Of a stretch of 64,000 nucleotides of DNA, positions 25,989 to 37,425 are shown piece by piece; within the stretch, counting starts at the first letter, position 1; each line of letters begins with the position of its first letter. Source of the DNA: Stomorhina lunata (taxonomy: Eukaryota; Arthropoda; Insecta; Diptera; Rhiniidae); assembly GCA_933228675.1 (NCBI GenBank), contig OW121744.1:101660122-101724121 (forward strand), written 5' to 3'. The position numbers and the translations under genes are program-made. The notes below the pieces were generated by a model that was given only the letters and a program-made list of their open reading frames with translations, had not been told where the DNA came from and did no database searches.

Positions 25989-27645
25989 AAACTTCGAAAA
26001 ATTTCCTTAAAAAAAAAATTGAAAAATTTTCTTTTTAAAATAAAAAATTTTTGAAAAATTCCCTATAAAAATAGAAAATTTTTTAAAAATTCCCTATAAA
26101 AATAGAAAATTTTTTAAAAATTTCCTATAAAAATAGAAAATTTTTGAAACATTTCCTATAAAAATACAAAATTTTTGAAAAATTTCCTATAAAAATACAA
26201 AATTTTTGAAAAATTTCCTATAAAAATACAACATTTTTGAAAAATTTCCTACAAAAATAGAAAATTTTGGAAAAATTTCCTACAAAAATAGAAAATTTTG
26301 GAAAAATTTCATATAAAAATGGAAAATTTTTGAAAAATTTCCTATAAAAATAAAAATTTTTTGAAAAATTTCCTATAAAAATAGATAATTTTTGAAAAAT
26401 TTCCTATAAAAATAGAAAATTTTTGAAAAATTTCGTATAAAAATAGAAAATTTTTGAAAAATTTCCTATAAAAATAGAAAATTTTTGAAAATGTTCCTAT
26501 AAAAATAGAAAATTTTTGAAAATGTTCCTATAAAAATAGAAAATTTTTGAAAAATTTCCTATAAAAATAGAAAATTTTTGAAATATTTCCTATAAAAATA
26601 GGAAATTTTTGAAAAATTTCGTATAAAAATAGGAAATTTTTGAAAAATTTCCTTTAAAAATAGGAAATTTTTGAAAAATTTTCTTTAAAAATTGGAAATT
26701 TTTGACAAATTTCTTATAAAAATAGAAAATTTTTGAAAAATTTCCTATAAAAAAATAGAAAATTTTTGAAAAATTTCCTATAAAAATAGATAATTTTTGA
26801 AAAATTTCCTATAAAAATAGAAAATTTTTGAAAAATTTCCTATAAAAATAGAAAATTTTTGAAAATGTTCCTATAAAAATAGAAAAATTTTGAAATATTT
26901 CCTATAAAAATAGGAAATTTTTGAAAAATTTCGTATAAAAATAGGAAATTTTTGAAAAATTTCCTTTAAAAATAGGAAATTTTTGAAAAATTTCCTTTAA
27001 AAATAGGAAATTTTTGAAAAATTTCCTTTAAAAATAGGAAATTTTTGACAAATTTCTTATAAAAATAGAAAATTTTTGAAAAATTTCCTATAAAAAAATA
27101 GAAAATTTTTGAAAAATTTCCTATAAAAATAGAAAATTTTTGAAAAATTTCCTATAAAAATAGAAAATTTTTGAAAAATTTCCTATAAAAATAGAAAATT
27201 TTTGAAAAATAGAATATTTTTGAAAAATTTTCTATAAAAATAGAAAATTTTTGAAAAAATTTCTATAAAGATAGAAAATTTTCTATAAAAATAGAAATTT
27301 TTTTAAAAATTTTCTATAAAAATAGAAAATTTTTGAAAAATTTCTTATAAAAATAAAAAATTTTTGAAAAAATTCCTATAAAAATAGAAAATTTTTGAAA
27401 AATTTTCCATAAAAATAGAAAATTTTTGAAAAATTTCCTATAAAAGTAGAAAATTTTTGAAAAATTTCCTATAAAAATAGAAAATTTTTATAAAATTTCC
27501 TATAAAAATAAAAAATTTTTGGAAAATTTGTTATAAAAATAGAAAACTTTTGAAAAGTTTATTATAAAAATATTAAATTTTTGAGAATAATCCTTAAAAA
27601 GTAGAAATTTTTTGAAAATTTTCCTATAAAATTAGAAAACGAAAA
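25989..27645 (+). repeat. 31-bp minisatellite, CTATAAAAATAG family, array G
   Basis: About 53 units. An internal segment is duplicated with an offset of 343 bp: GACAAATTTCTTAT occurs at 26704 and 27047, each followed by a unit with the CTATAAAAAAATAG expansion and preceded by CCTTTAAAAATAGG units. It faces the inverted array H across a single-copy spacer. Confidence 0.97.
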
Positions 27646-29111
27646 GTTTCCTTTAATTACATTTAAAGAAAATTTTTTCGCTTTTGAAATTTTTCCAATT
27701 TCTTTGATGATTTTTAAACTTTTAAATTTTCCAAATGTTTAGATGAGCGCTTGCATAGACATGAAAATAATTTTGTTAAATATTTTTGACTGTTAATTAG
27801 GCTTAAATCAAAGGCACACATTTAAACACAATTAGAAGCACATATACACGCGTTTACACACAAATTATCCCTTTAGGCGGAATCTACTGAGAGGCTGACA
27901 TAAAGAATATACACAAACTAAATTAACTCAAATGTGTGAGTGTGCGTGTGTGTATGCATGTGTATGTAAATTAAGCACGCGCTTTTTAAACACAAACACA
28001 TGAGTAATTAAAACTTACATATATTTTAAAATGTGGGTTAATTTGCTAAAATATTTCAAAGTTTAAAGGTTAAAGTTTAAAAAAAAAAATTGACATTAAT
28101 AAAAAAAAAATAACAAAGTTATTAATAACATTGAAATTAATAGTGTTTTATTTATGTTCTATTTTAATTATTGCTGTTTTATCACATTATAAACTGTTGT
28201 AATTCATCGAAAAAAATTGTCATTATTATAAGGACAAAAAAAGGAGGAAAAATAAAAACTAGAGTATAATTCATAAAAAATTAAAAACATTATTAAAAAT
28301 TAATGATATACAAAAGGGAATGAATTTAAAAAACAAACAACAAAATTTAAATATTTAATGATTTCACCGGATTTAAGTTCAAAAACAGTCGTGTTGAAAA
28401 GTATAGGGAACAAATTAAAAGGTATAGTTTATTCAAGGATTTTAGTACATTTCAACCAAATTATTCTCTTTTGGAACTTAATTTACTTTTCTACTTTTTT
28501 TTAAATAATGCGTTCTTCTGCTTCTTTTCCTTTCAAACTTATTATTCTTAAACTTATACTGTTATCAATATTTTATAATTTGCACAATTTTTTTTTCATG
28601 AAGTTCCTTTTGCAGAATTTTCTATTATTTTAACTTTACCAACAATTTGTGTTAATTTTTACAGTATTTTTTTTTTTGTCGTTATTTCTATCACTTAAAT
28701 GAACTTTTTGTAAATTCAACAGAGATATACAAATTATGCTTTAATAAAGTGCGGCGACAAAAAAAAAATAATAGAACAAAACACTTGACTCCTTGTAGAT
28801 GCTTTCAAGGATTTAACTTTTCTGCAGAGATTAAAAAAAAATACAAGAGTCAAAAGCATAATCAGTCTGATATTGCAAACAAAAATGAAAAGAATCGTTC
28901 AATACAAGTGGATTCATTAGGCACAATTACAGCGACAAAACAAAAAAAAACATAATAATAAATTTTCTAGAAATTATGAAAAGTGCATAATTTATAAGAA
29001 AAATGTTAATGAAGTTAACGAACAAATTCTTGAACCTTCAAAGCAGACAAAAAATGTAAAAATAGAAGATTATCACATGCAATTGATTTTCCAAAATTTT
29101 CTTCTCGTCTT
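27646..29111. other. single-copy spacer at the centre of the nested mirror arrays
   Basis: About 1.47 kb of AT-rich, non-repetitive DNA forming the loop between G and H. A TG-rich tract lies at about 27932-27966. A Lys/Asn-rich 68-codon frame (28749-28955) has no recognisable domain and I do not call it a gene. Confidence 0.6.
27932..27966. repeat. imperfect (TG)n microsatellite
   Basis: TGTGTGAGTGTGCGTGTGTG followed by further ATG/TG steps. Confidence 0.85.
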
Positions 29112-30834
29112 TTTCTATTCTATAGGATTTTTCAAAAATTTCCTATTTTTATAGGAAATTTTTCAAAAATTTTCTATTTTTATGGAAAATTTTTTAAAAA
29201 TTTTCTATTTTTATAGCAAATTTTTCAAAAATTTTCTATTCTTATAAAAAAATTTTCAAAAATTTTCTGTTTTTATAGAAAGTTTTTCAAAAATTTTCTA
29301 ATTTTATAGAAAATTTTTCAAAATTTTTCTATTTTCATAGAAAATTTTTCAGAAATTTTCTATTTTTATAGAAAATTTTTCAAACAATTTTTTTTAAAGG
29401 AAATTTTTTAAAAATTTTCTTTTGTTATAGGAAATTTTTCAAAAATTTTCTTTTGTTATAGGAAATTTCTCAAAAATTTTCTTTTGTTATAGGAAACTTC
29501 TCAAAAATTTTTTATTTTTATAGAAAATTTTTCAAAAAAAAAAAAAAAAAAATTTCTATAAAAATAAAAATATTTTTATAGAAAATTTTTCAAAAATTTT
29601 TTATTTTTATAGAAAATTTTTCAAAAATTTTCTATTTTTATAGAAAATTTTTAAACAATTTTCTATTTTTATAGAAAATTTTTCAAAAATTTTCTATTGT
29701 TATAGAAAAAATTTTTCAAAAATTTTCTATTGTTATAGAAAAATTTTCAAAAATTTTCTATTGTTATAGAAAATTTTTCAAAAATTTTCTATTGTTATAG
29801 AAAATTTTTCAAAAATTTTCTATTTTTATAGAAAATTTTTCAAAAATTTTCTATTGTTATAGGAAATTTTCTCTTTTTATAGGAAATTTTTAAAAAATAT
29901 TCTATTTTGATAGGCAATTTTTCAAAAAATTATTATCCTTATATGAAACTTTCTATTATTATAGGAAATTTTTCAAAAATTTTCTATTATTATAAGAAAT
30001 TTTTCAAAAATATTCTATTCTTATAGAAAATTTTCTATTTTGATAGGAAAATTTTCAAAAAATTTTCTATTTTTATAGGAGATTTTTCAAAAAATTTTCT
30101 ATTTTTATAGGAGATTTTTCAAAAATTTTTTATTTTTATAGGAGATTTTTCAAAAATTTTTTATTTTTATAGGAACTTTTTCAAAAAATTTATATTTTTA
30201 TAAGAATTTTTCAAAAATTTTCTATTTCTATAGGAAATTTTTCCAAAAATTTTCTATTTCTATAGGAAATTTTTCCAAAAATTTTCTATTTCTATAGGAA
30301 ATTTTTCAAAAATTTTCTATTTCTATAGAAAGTTTTTCAAAAACTTTCTATTTTTATAGAAAATTTTTCAAAAATTTTCTATTTTATAGAAAATTTTTCA
30401 AAAATTTTCTATTTTTATAGAAAATTTTTCAAAAATTTTCTATTTTTATAGAAAATTTTTCAAAAATTTTCTATTTTTATAGAAAATTTTTCAAAAATTT
30501 TCTATTTTTATAGAAAATTTTTCAAAAATTTTCTATTTTTATAGAAAATTTTTCAAAAATTTTCTATTTTTATAGAAAATTTTTCAAAAATTTTCTATTT
30601 TTATAGAAAATTTTTCAAAAATTTTCTATTTTTATAGAAAATTTTTCAAAAATTTTCTTTTTTTATAGAAAATTTTTCAAAGATTTTCTATTTTTATAGG
30701 AAATTTTTCTTTTTATTTTATTTTTTTTTTATTTAAATTTTTCGAAAAATTTTCTAGTTTTATAGAAAAATTTTCAAAAATGACTTTAACAAGATTTTTT
30801 TTTGTTTTAGGAAATTTTTAAAAAATTCCTAAAT
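29112..30834 (-). repeat. 31-bp minisatellite, CTATAAAAATAG family, inverted array H
   Basis: About 55 units read on + as TTTTCAAAAATTTTCTATTT. The most uniform part is 30360-30650. A 19-20 bp poly-A run interrupts it near 29535. It is the inverted counterpart of array G and is followed directly by array I. Confidence 0.97.
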
Positions 30835-32345
30835 TTTTTCAAAATTTTTTTATAGAAATATCTTCCTTTGGTCATCTTTTCTATAGAAATGTCTTCCCTT
30901 AGTCAACTTTCTATAGAAATTACTTCCTTTTTTCAACTTTTCCATAGAAATGTCTTCCTGTGGTCAACTTTTCTATAGAGATGTCTTCCTTTGGTCAACT
31001 TTTCTGTAGAAATGTCTTCCGTTGGTCAACTTTTCTACAGAAATTTCCTTTTTTTTAACTTTTGTAAAAAATGTCTTCCGATGAAAGGAAGACATTTCCT
31101 AATTTTTTTCAAATTTTTTTTATAGAAATATCTTCCTTTGGTCATCTTTTCTATATAAATGTCTTCCCTTAGTCAACTTTCCATAGAAATTACTTCCTTT
31201 GGTCAACTTTTCTATAGAAATGACTTCCTTTGGTCAACTTTTCTATAAAAATGTCTTCATGTGATAAAGTTTTCTATAGAATAATCTTCCTTTGGTCAAC
31301 TTTTCTATAGAAATGTCAACTTTTCTATAGAAATGTCAACTTTTCTATAGAAATGTCTTCCTTTGGTAAACTTTTCTATAGAAATGTCTTCCGTTGGTCG
31401 TTTTTTCTATAGAAATGTCTTCCTTTCTTCAATTTTTCTATGGAAATATCTTCATTTCGTTAACTTTTCCGTAGAAATGTCTTCCTTTGGTCAACTTTAT
31501 TATAGAAATGTCTTATTTTTGTCAACTTTTCTATAGAAATGTCTTCCTTTGGTCAACTTTATTATAGAAATGTCTTCCTTTTGTCAACTTTTTTATAGAA
31601 ATGTCTTCCTTTGGTCAACTTTTCTATAGAAATGTCTTCCTTTGGTCAACTTTATTATAGAAATGTCTTCCTTTTGTCAACTTTTCTATAGAAATGTCTT
31701 CCTTTGGTCAACTTTATTATAGAAATGTCTTCCTTTTGTCAACTTTTCTATAGAAATGTCTTCTTTTGGTCAGCTTTTCTATAGAAATGTCTTCCTATCA
31801 TAAATTTTTCTTTAAAAATGTTTTAATATCGTCAATTTTTCTTCAGAATTGTCTTCCTATCGTCAACTTTTTTCTAGAAATGTCTTCCTATCGTCAACTT
31901 TTTTATTGAAATATCTTAGTATTGTCAACTTCTCTATAGAAATGGTTTCCTATCGTCAACTTTTCGATTGGAAGTTATTTTAACTTTTTTATAGAAATGT
32001 ATTTTTATCGTCAACTTTTCTATAGAATTGTCTTCTTTTGGTCAACTTTTCTATAGAAATGTCTTCCTTTGATCATCTTTTCTATAGAAATATTTTCATA
32101 TCGTCAAATTTTTCTTTAGAAATGTGTTCCTATCGTCAACTTTTTTATAGAAATATTTTCCTATCGTCAATTTTTCTTTAGAAATATATTCCTACAGTCA
32201 ACTTTTCTATAGTAATGTCTTCCTATGATCAACTTTTCTATAGAAATGTCTTCCTACCGTCAATTTTTCTATAGAAATATCTTCCTATAGGCAACTTTTC
32301 TGTAGAAATGTCATTCAATCGTCAATTTGTTTATAAAATTTGTCC
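30835..32345 (-). repeat. 31-bp minisatellite, GTTGAC family, inverted array I
   Basis: About 48 units read on + as TTTTCTATAGAAATGTCTTC followed by CTTTGGTCAAC. Units nearest H carry CTTTGG, while the outer units (about 31800-32330) carry CCTATCGTCAA, the complement of the array F variant. The first 270 bp, including the H/I boundary, is duplicated (TATAGAAATATCTTCC at 30851 and 31121). Confidence 0.97.
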
Positions 32346-33884
32346 TATAAAATGAGTTTCTTTCGTTAAACTTTGTCTGAAATGTTGTAAGTTTATTTTT
32401 TTTTTAAAGGTCACTTCAATTGCTTTAATCTAATAGTAAGCTTTTGTGTTGAAGACCTTTAAGTTTAATAAATTGAAAAATTATTTTTATTGTTAGAATT
32501 TTAAATAATCGACAGACAAATACACACTGACATTATGCTCTATAGAGGATTACACTATCACACGGACACTCATTTAAGGATATAACCCATATTATATTTC
32601 ATCCTTCCGTTAAAGTCCTTTGTTTTCATAAATTTAAGAGCAGCAGCAGGAACAACAGAAATTGTTGCTGCATTAGTAGCAGCAGCAGCAACAGAAATAA
32701 TAATAATAATAATGTAAATCTCTTGTTACAGGGAGTCGAGAGTTGTTTTAAAATTGTATTGTTTTACATGGAAATTAACTACAAATTAGATTTTATCTTA
32801 AGTCTCGACATTGTTTGGAAGCTCTTAATGTCTAAAAGATAATAATGCAATTTTATCTCCATTTTTATCCTTATGAAATTTATTCTTTATTATTATTTAT
32901 GTAAAGCATTTAAAGGAGTTTTGAGGAAAAAGACAAAGAATACTCTTGAATATCGTGTAGTTCTTGGTAGACATAATTATATGAAGGAAATTTTGAATTT
33001 TAGTTTTAAATATTTTCAATATTTATTTAGAAAAATATAGAATATTTTAATAACATTTTTTTAATTGATTAAATTTTAACAAAATATTAAATTTATCGAA
33101 AAATTTCAATTTCCCAAAAATATTTTTAATATTTAGATTTATTTACAAAATATTCTAAAAACGTAGAAATTCACACATATTGTGGCTTTTTCAATATCAA
33201 CTTAATCCATTTTCCCAGTGATTTGATATTATGTTTTTGATTTTCTTTTTTCACTCTTTCCCATTTAATTTATTGAAATATTTTTCATATTTGATTTTTG
33301 CTTTGTTTCAGATGTCACACACGTTAAATGTTTAGAGTTAAATATTTTTCCAATATTTTATTACAATGAAAGTTTATACAAAAATTTTGCTGTGAATGTG
33401 CTAAAATAACCAAAAAAAATTTTGAATTAGAAAAGTATTTAGAATTTTACCAACAAATAAAATTGTGGTTAACCGAAATTTTCACTACGACCATAAAATC
33501 TGTTAAATACTATTAGGAAAAAATATTTGGGTTATATGTTATGGCCAGCTTTTTTCCATGTCCCAGTATTTACATTTGAAAATTAAAATTAATAAACGAA
33601 ACAAAACTAAATATTTTTATATAAAACTAAATTCTATTAAAATATTAAATTGTAAAAACGTTTTTGAAAATATGACATATGGAAAATACAAAAAAAAAAT
33701 CCTAAAAATTGGTTAAATTTGACAGAAACATGGTTCAGATTTATGGTATGTGTTATATTCTATATTAAATACAAAACAAAAATATGTAACTTTTTAAATT
33801 GATAACAATTTAGAATTAAGAAAATTAAATTTATAGCTTTAAAATAATTTGTTGATGAAAAATCTTTATTGATGACGAAATTTT
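32346..33884. other. single-copy AT-rich stretch with a CAG/AAT trinucleotide tract
   Basis: About 1.5 kb of non-array sequence. CAG, CAA and AAT triplets cluster at 32638-32715. No open frame spans them convincingly. Nothing else recognised. Confidence 0.6.
32638..32715. repeat. compound trinucleotide tract (CAG / AAT)
   Basis: GAGCAGCAGCAGGAACAACA, then GTAGCAGCAGCAGCAACAG, then about six AAT triplets. Confidence 0.85.
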
Positions 33885-36800
33885 TTTTTTAGAAAAGTTG
33901 ATGATAGCCAAAATTATTATTGAAAAGTAAAGAACAGTAAAAGTTTTCTGAAGAAACGTTGACCAAAGCAAGACTTTTATATAGAAAAGTTGACCAAAAG
34001 TAGACGTTTCAATATAAAAATTGACCAAAGGAAGACATTTCTATAGAAAGTTGACCAAAGGAAGACGTTTCTATAGAAAAGTTGACCAAGTGCAGACGTT
34101 TCTATAGAAAAGTTGACCAAAGGAAGACGTTTCTATAGAAAAGTTGACCACGGGAAGACATTTCTATGGAAAAGTTGACCAAAGGAAGACGTTTCTATAA
34201 AAAGTTGACCCAAGAAAGACGTTTCTATAGAAAAGTTGACCAAAGGAAGACGTTTCTATAGAAAAGTTGACCAAGGGAAGACGTTTCTATGGAAAAGTTG
34301 ACCAAAGGAAGACGTTTCTATAAAAAAGTTGACCCAAGGAAGACGTTTCTATAGAAAAGTTGAACAAACGTTTCTATAGAAAAGTTGACCAAAGGAAGAC
34401 ATTTCTACAGAAAACTTGACCAACTAAAGACATTTCTATAGAAAATCTGACCATAGGAGACATTTCTATAGAAAAGCTGACCAAAAGAAGACGTTTTTAT
34501 AGAAAAGTTAACCAAGGTAAAACATTTCTGAATAAAGTTGACCAACGGAAGACATTTGTATAGAAAAGTTGACCAAATGAAGACGTTTCTATAGAAAAGT
34601 TGACCAAAGGAAGACGTTTCTATGGAAAAGTTGACCACGGGAAGACATTTCTATGGAAAAGTTGACCAAAGGAAGACGTTTCTATAAAAAAGTTGACCCA
34701 AGAAAGACGTTTCTATAGAAAAGTTGACCAAGGGAAGACGTTTCTATGGAAAAGTTGACCAAAGGAAGACGTTTCTATAAAAAAGTTGACCCAAGGAAGA
34801 CGTTTCTATAGAAAAGTTGTACAAACGTTTCTATAGAAAAGTTGACCAAAGGAAGACATTTCTACAGAAAACTTGACCAAATAAAGACATTTCTATAGAA
34901 AATCTGACCATAGGAGACATTTCTATAGAAAAGCTGACCAAAAGAAGACGTTTTTATAGAAAAGTTAACCAAGGTAAAACATTTCTGAAAAAAGTTTACC
35001 AACGGAAGACATTTGTATAGAAAAGTTGACCAAATGAAGACGTTTCTATAGAAAAGTTGACCAAAGGAAGACGTTTCTATAGAAAAGTTGACCACGGGAA
35101 GACATTTCTATGGAAAAGTTGACCAAAGGAAGACGTTTCTATAAAAAAGTTGACCCAAGAAAGACGTTTCTATAGAAAAGTTGACCAAAGGAAGACGTTT
35201 CTATAGAAAAATTGACCAAGGGAAGACGTTTCTATGGAAAAGTTGACCAAAGGAAGACGTTTCTATAAAAAAGTTGACCCAAGGAAGACGTTTCTATAGA
35301 AAAGTTGAACAAACGTTTCTATAGAAAAGTTGACCAAAGGAAGACATTTCTACAGAAAACTTGACCAAGTAAAGACATTTCTATAGAAAATCTGACCATA
35401 GGAGACATTTCTATAGAAAAGCTGACCAAAAGAAGACGTTTTTATAGAAAAGTTAGCCAAGGTAAAACATTTCTGAAAAAAGTTGACCAACGGAAGACAT
35501 TTGTATAGAAAAGTTGACCAAAGGAAGACTTTTCTATAGAAAAGTTGAACAAAGGAAGACTTTTCTATAGAAAATTTGACCAAAGGAAGACTTTTCTATA
35601 GAAAAGTTGACCAAAGGAAGACTTTTCTATAGAAAAGTTGACCAAAGGAAGACTTTTCTATAGAAACGTTGACCAAAGGAAGACTTTTCTATAGAAAAGT
35701 TGACCAAAGGAAGTCATTTCTATAGACAAGTTGACCAAGGAAAGACTTCTTAATAGAAAAGTTAACGAAAGGAAGGCTTTTCTATAGAAAAGTTGACGAA
35801 AGGAAGATTTTTCTATAGAAAAGTTGACCAAAGGAAGACATTTCTATAGAAAAGTTACCCAAGGAAGACTTTTCTGTAGAAAAGTTGACCAAAGGAAGAC
35901 TTTTCTATAGAAAAGTTGACCAAAGGAAGACTTTTCTATAGAAAAGTTGACCAAAGGAAGGCTTTTCTATAGAAAAGTTGACCAAAGGAAGACTTTTCTA
36001 TAGAAAAGTTGACCAAAGGAAGACTTTTCTATAGAAAAGTTGACCAAAGGAAGACTTTTCTATAGAAAAGTTGACCAAAGGAAGACTTTTCTATAGAAAA
36101 GTTGACCAAAGGAAGACTTTTCTATAGAAAAGTTGACCAAAGGAAGACTTTTCTATAGAAAAGTTGACCAAAGGAAGACTTTTCTATAGAAAAGTTGACC
36201 AAAGGAAGACTTTTCTATAGAAAAGTTGACCAAAGGAAGACTTTTCTATAGAAAAGTTGACCAAAGGAAGACTTTTCTATAGAAAAGTTGACCAAAGGAA
36301 GACTTTTCTATAGAAAAGTTGACCAAAGGAAGACTTTTCTATAGAAAAGTTGACCAAAGGAAGACTTTTCTATAGAAAAGTTGACCAAAGGAAGACTTTT
36401 CTATAGAAAAGTTGACCAAAGGAAGACTTTTCTATAGAAAAGTTGACCAAAGGAAGACTTTTCTATAGAAAAGTTGACCAAAGGAAGACTTTTCTATAGA
36501 AAAGTTGACCAAAGGAAGACTTTTCTATAGAAAAGTTGACCAAAGGAAGACTTTTCTATAGAAAAGTTGACCAAAGAAAGACTTTTCTATAGAAAAGTTG
36601 ACCAATAAAAGACATTTCTATAGAAAAAGTGGACCAAAGGAAGACATTTGTATAGAAAAGTTGACCCAAGGAAGACTTTTCTATAGAAAAGTTGACCAAA
36701 GGAAGACTTTTCTGTAGAAAAGTTGACCAATAAAAGACATTTCTATAGAAAAGTTGACCAAAGGAAGACATTTCTATAGAAAAGTTGACCCAATTAAGAC

Positions 36801-37425
36801 TTTTCTATAGAAAAGTTGACCAAAGGAAGACTTTTCTGTAGAAAAGTTGACCAAAGGAAGACTTTTCTATAGAAAAGTTGACCAAAGGAAGACTTTTCTA
36901 TAGAAAAGTTGACCAAAGGAAGACTTTTCTATAGAAAAGTTGACCAAAGGAAGACTTTTCTATAGAAAAGTTGACCAAAGGAAGACTTTTCTATAGAAAA
37001 GACTTTTCTATAGAAAAGTCTACCTTTGGTCAACATTTTATAGAAAAGTTGACGTTAAGAAGACATTTCTATAGAAAAGTTGATGATAGGAAGGCAAATC
37101 TATAGAAAAGTTGAAGTTAGGAATGCAAATCTATAGAAAAGTTGACGTTAGGAAGAAATTATATTATAATTATATATATATATATATAGAAAAGTCGACG
37201 TTATTAAGAAATGTTTATAGAAAAGTGGACGTTAGGAAGACATTTCTATAGAAAAGTGGACGTTAGGAAGACATTTCTATAGAAAAGTTGATGGTAGGAA
37301 CCAATTTCTATAGAAAACTTGATGATAGGAAGACATTTCAATATAAAAGCTGATGGTAGGAAGACATTTCTTTAGAAAAATTGACATTTCTTTAACAAAG
37401 TTGACATTAGAAAGACTTTCTTAAA
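33885..37425 (+). repeat. 31-bp minisatellite, GTTGAC family, array J
   Basis: About 114 units containing AAAAGTTGACCAAAGGAAG and ACTTTTCTATAG (or ACGTTTCTATAG). A block of about 15 units is present three times, with marker CTACAGAAAACTTGACC near 34405, 34862 and 35350. The units from about 35520 to 36590 are almost identical. A 65-bp near-perfect palindrome lies at 36970-37034 and a TA run at 37168-37188. Open frames of 71-77 codons are repeat translation. Confidence 0.98.
36970..37034. repeat. 65-bp quasi-palindrome inside array J
   Basis: GTTGACCAAAGGAAGACTTT on the left reads back as AGTCTACCTTTGGTCAAC on the right, around two copies of CTTTTCTATAGAAAAG. One arm position differs (GGAAG versus GGTAG). 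This is one monomer inverted against its neighbour. Confidence 0.93.

Noticed and set aside
28749..28955. 68-codon Lys/Asn-rich frame in the mirror spacer
   Set aside because: Composition matches the A-rich surroundings; no motif, no conservation evidence.
34405..36771. Four similar minus-strand frames of 71-77 codons that look like a repeat protein family
   Set aside because: A 31-bp unit shifts frame by one base each time, so three units encode a 31-residue pseudo-repeat. Similarity between the frames reflects DNA block duplication. No other coding sign.
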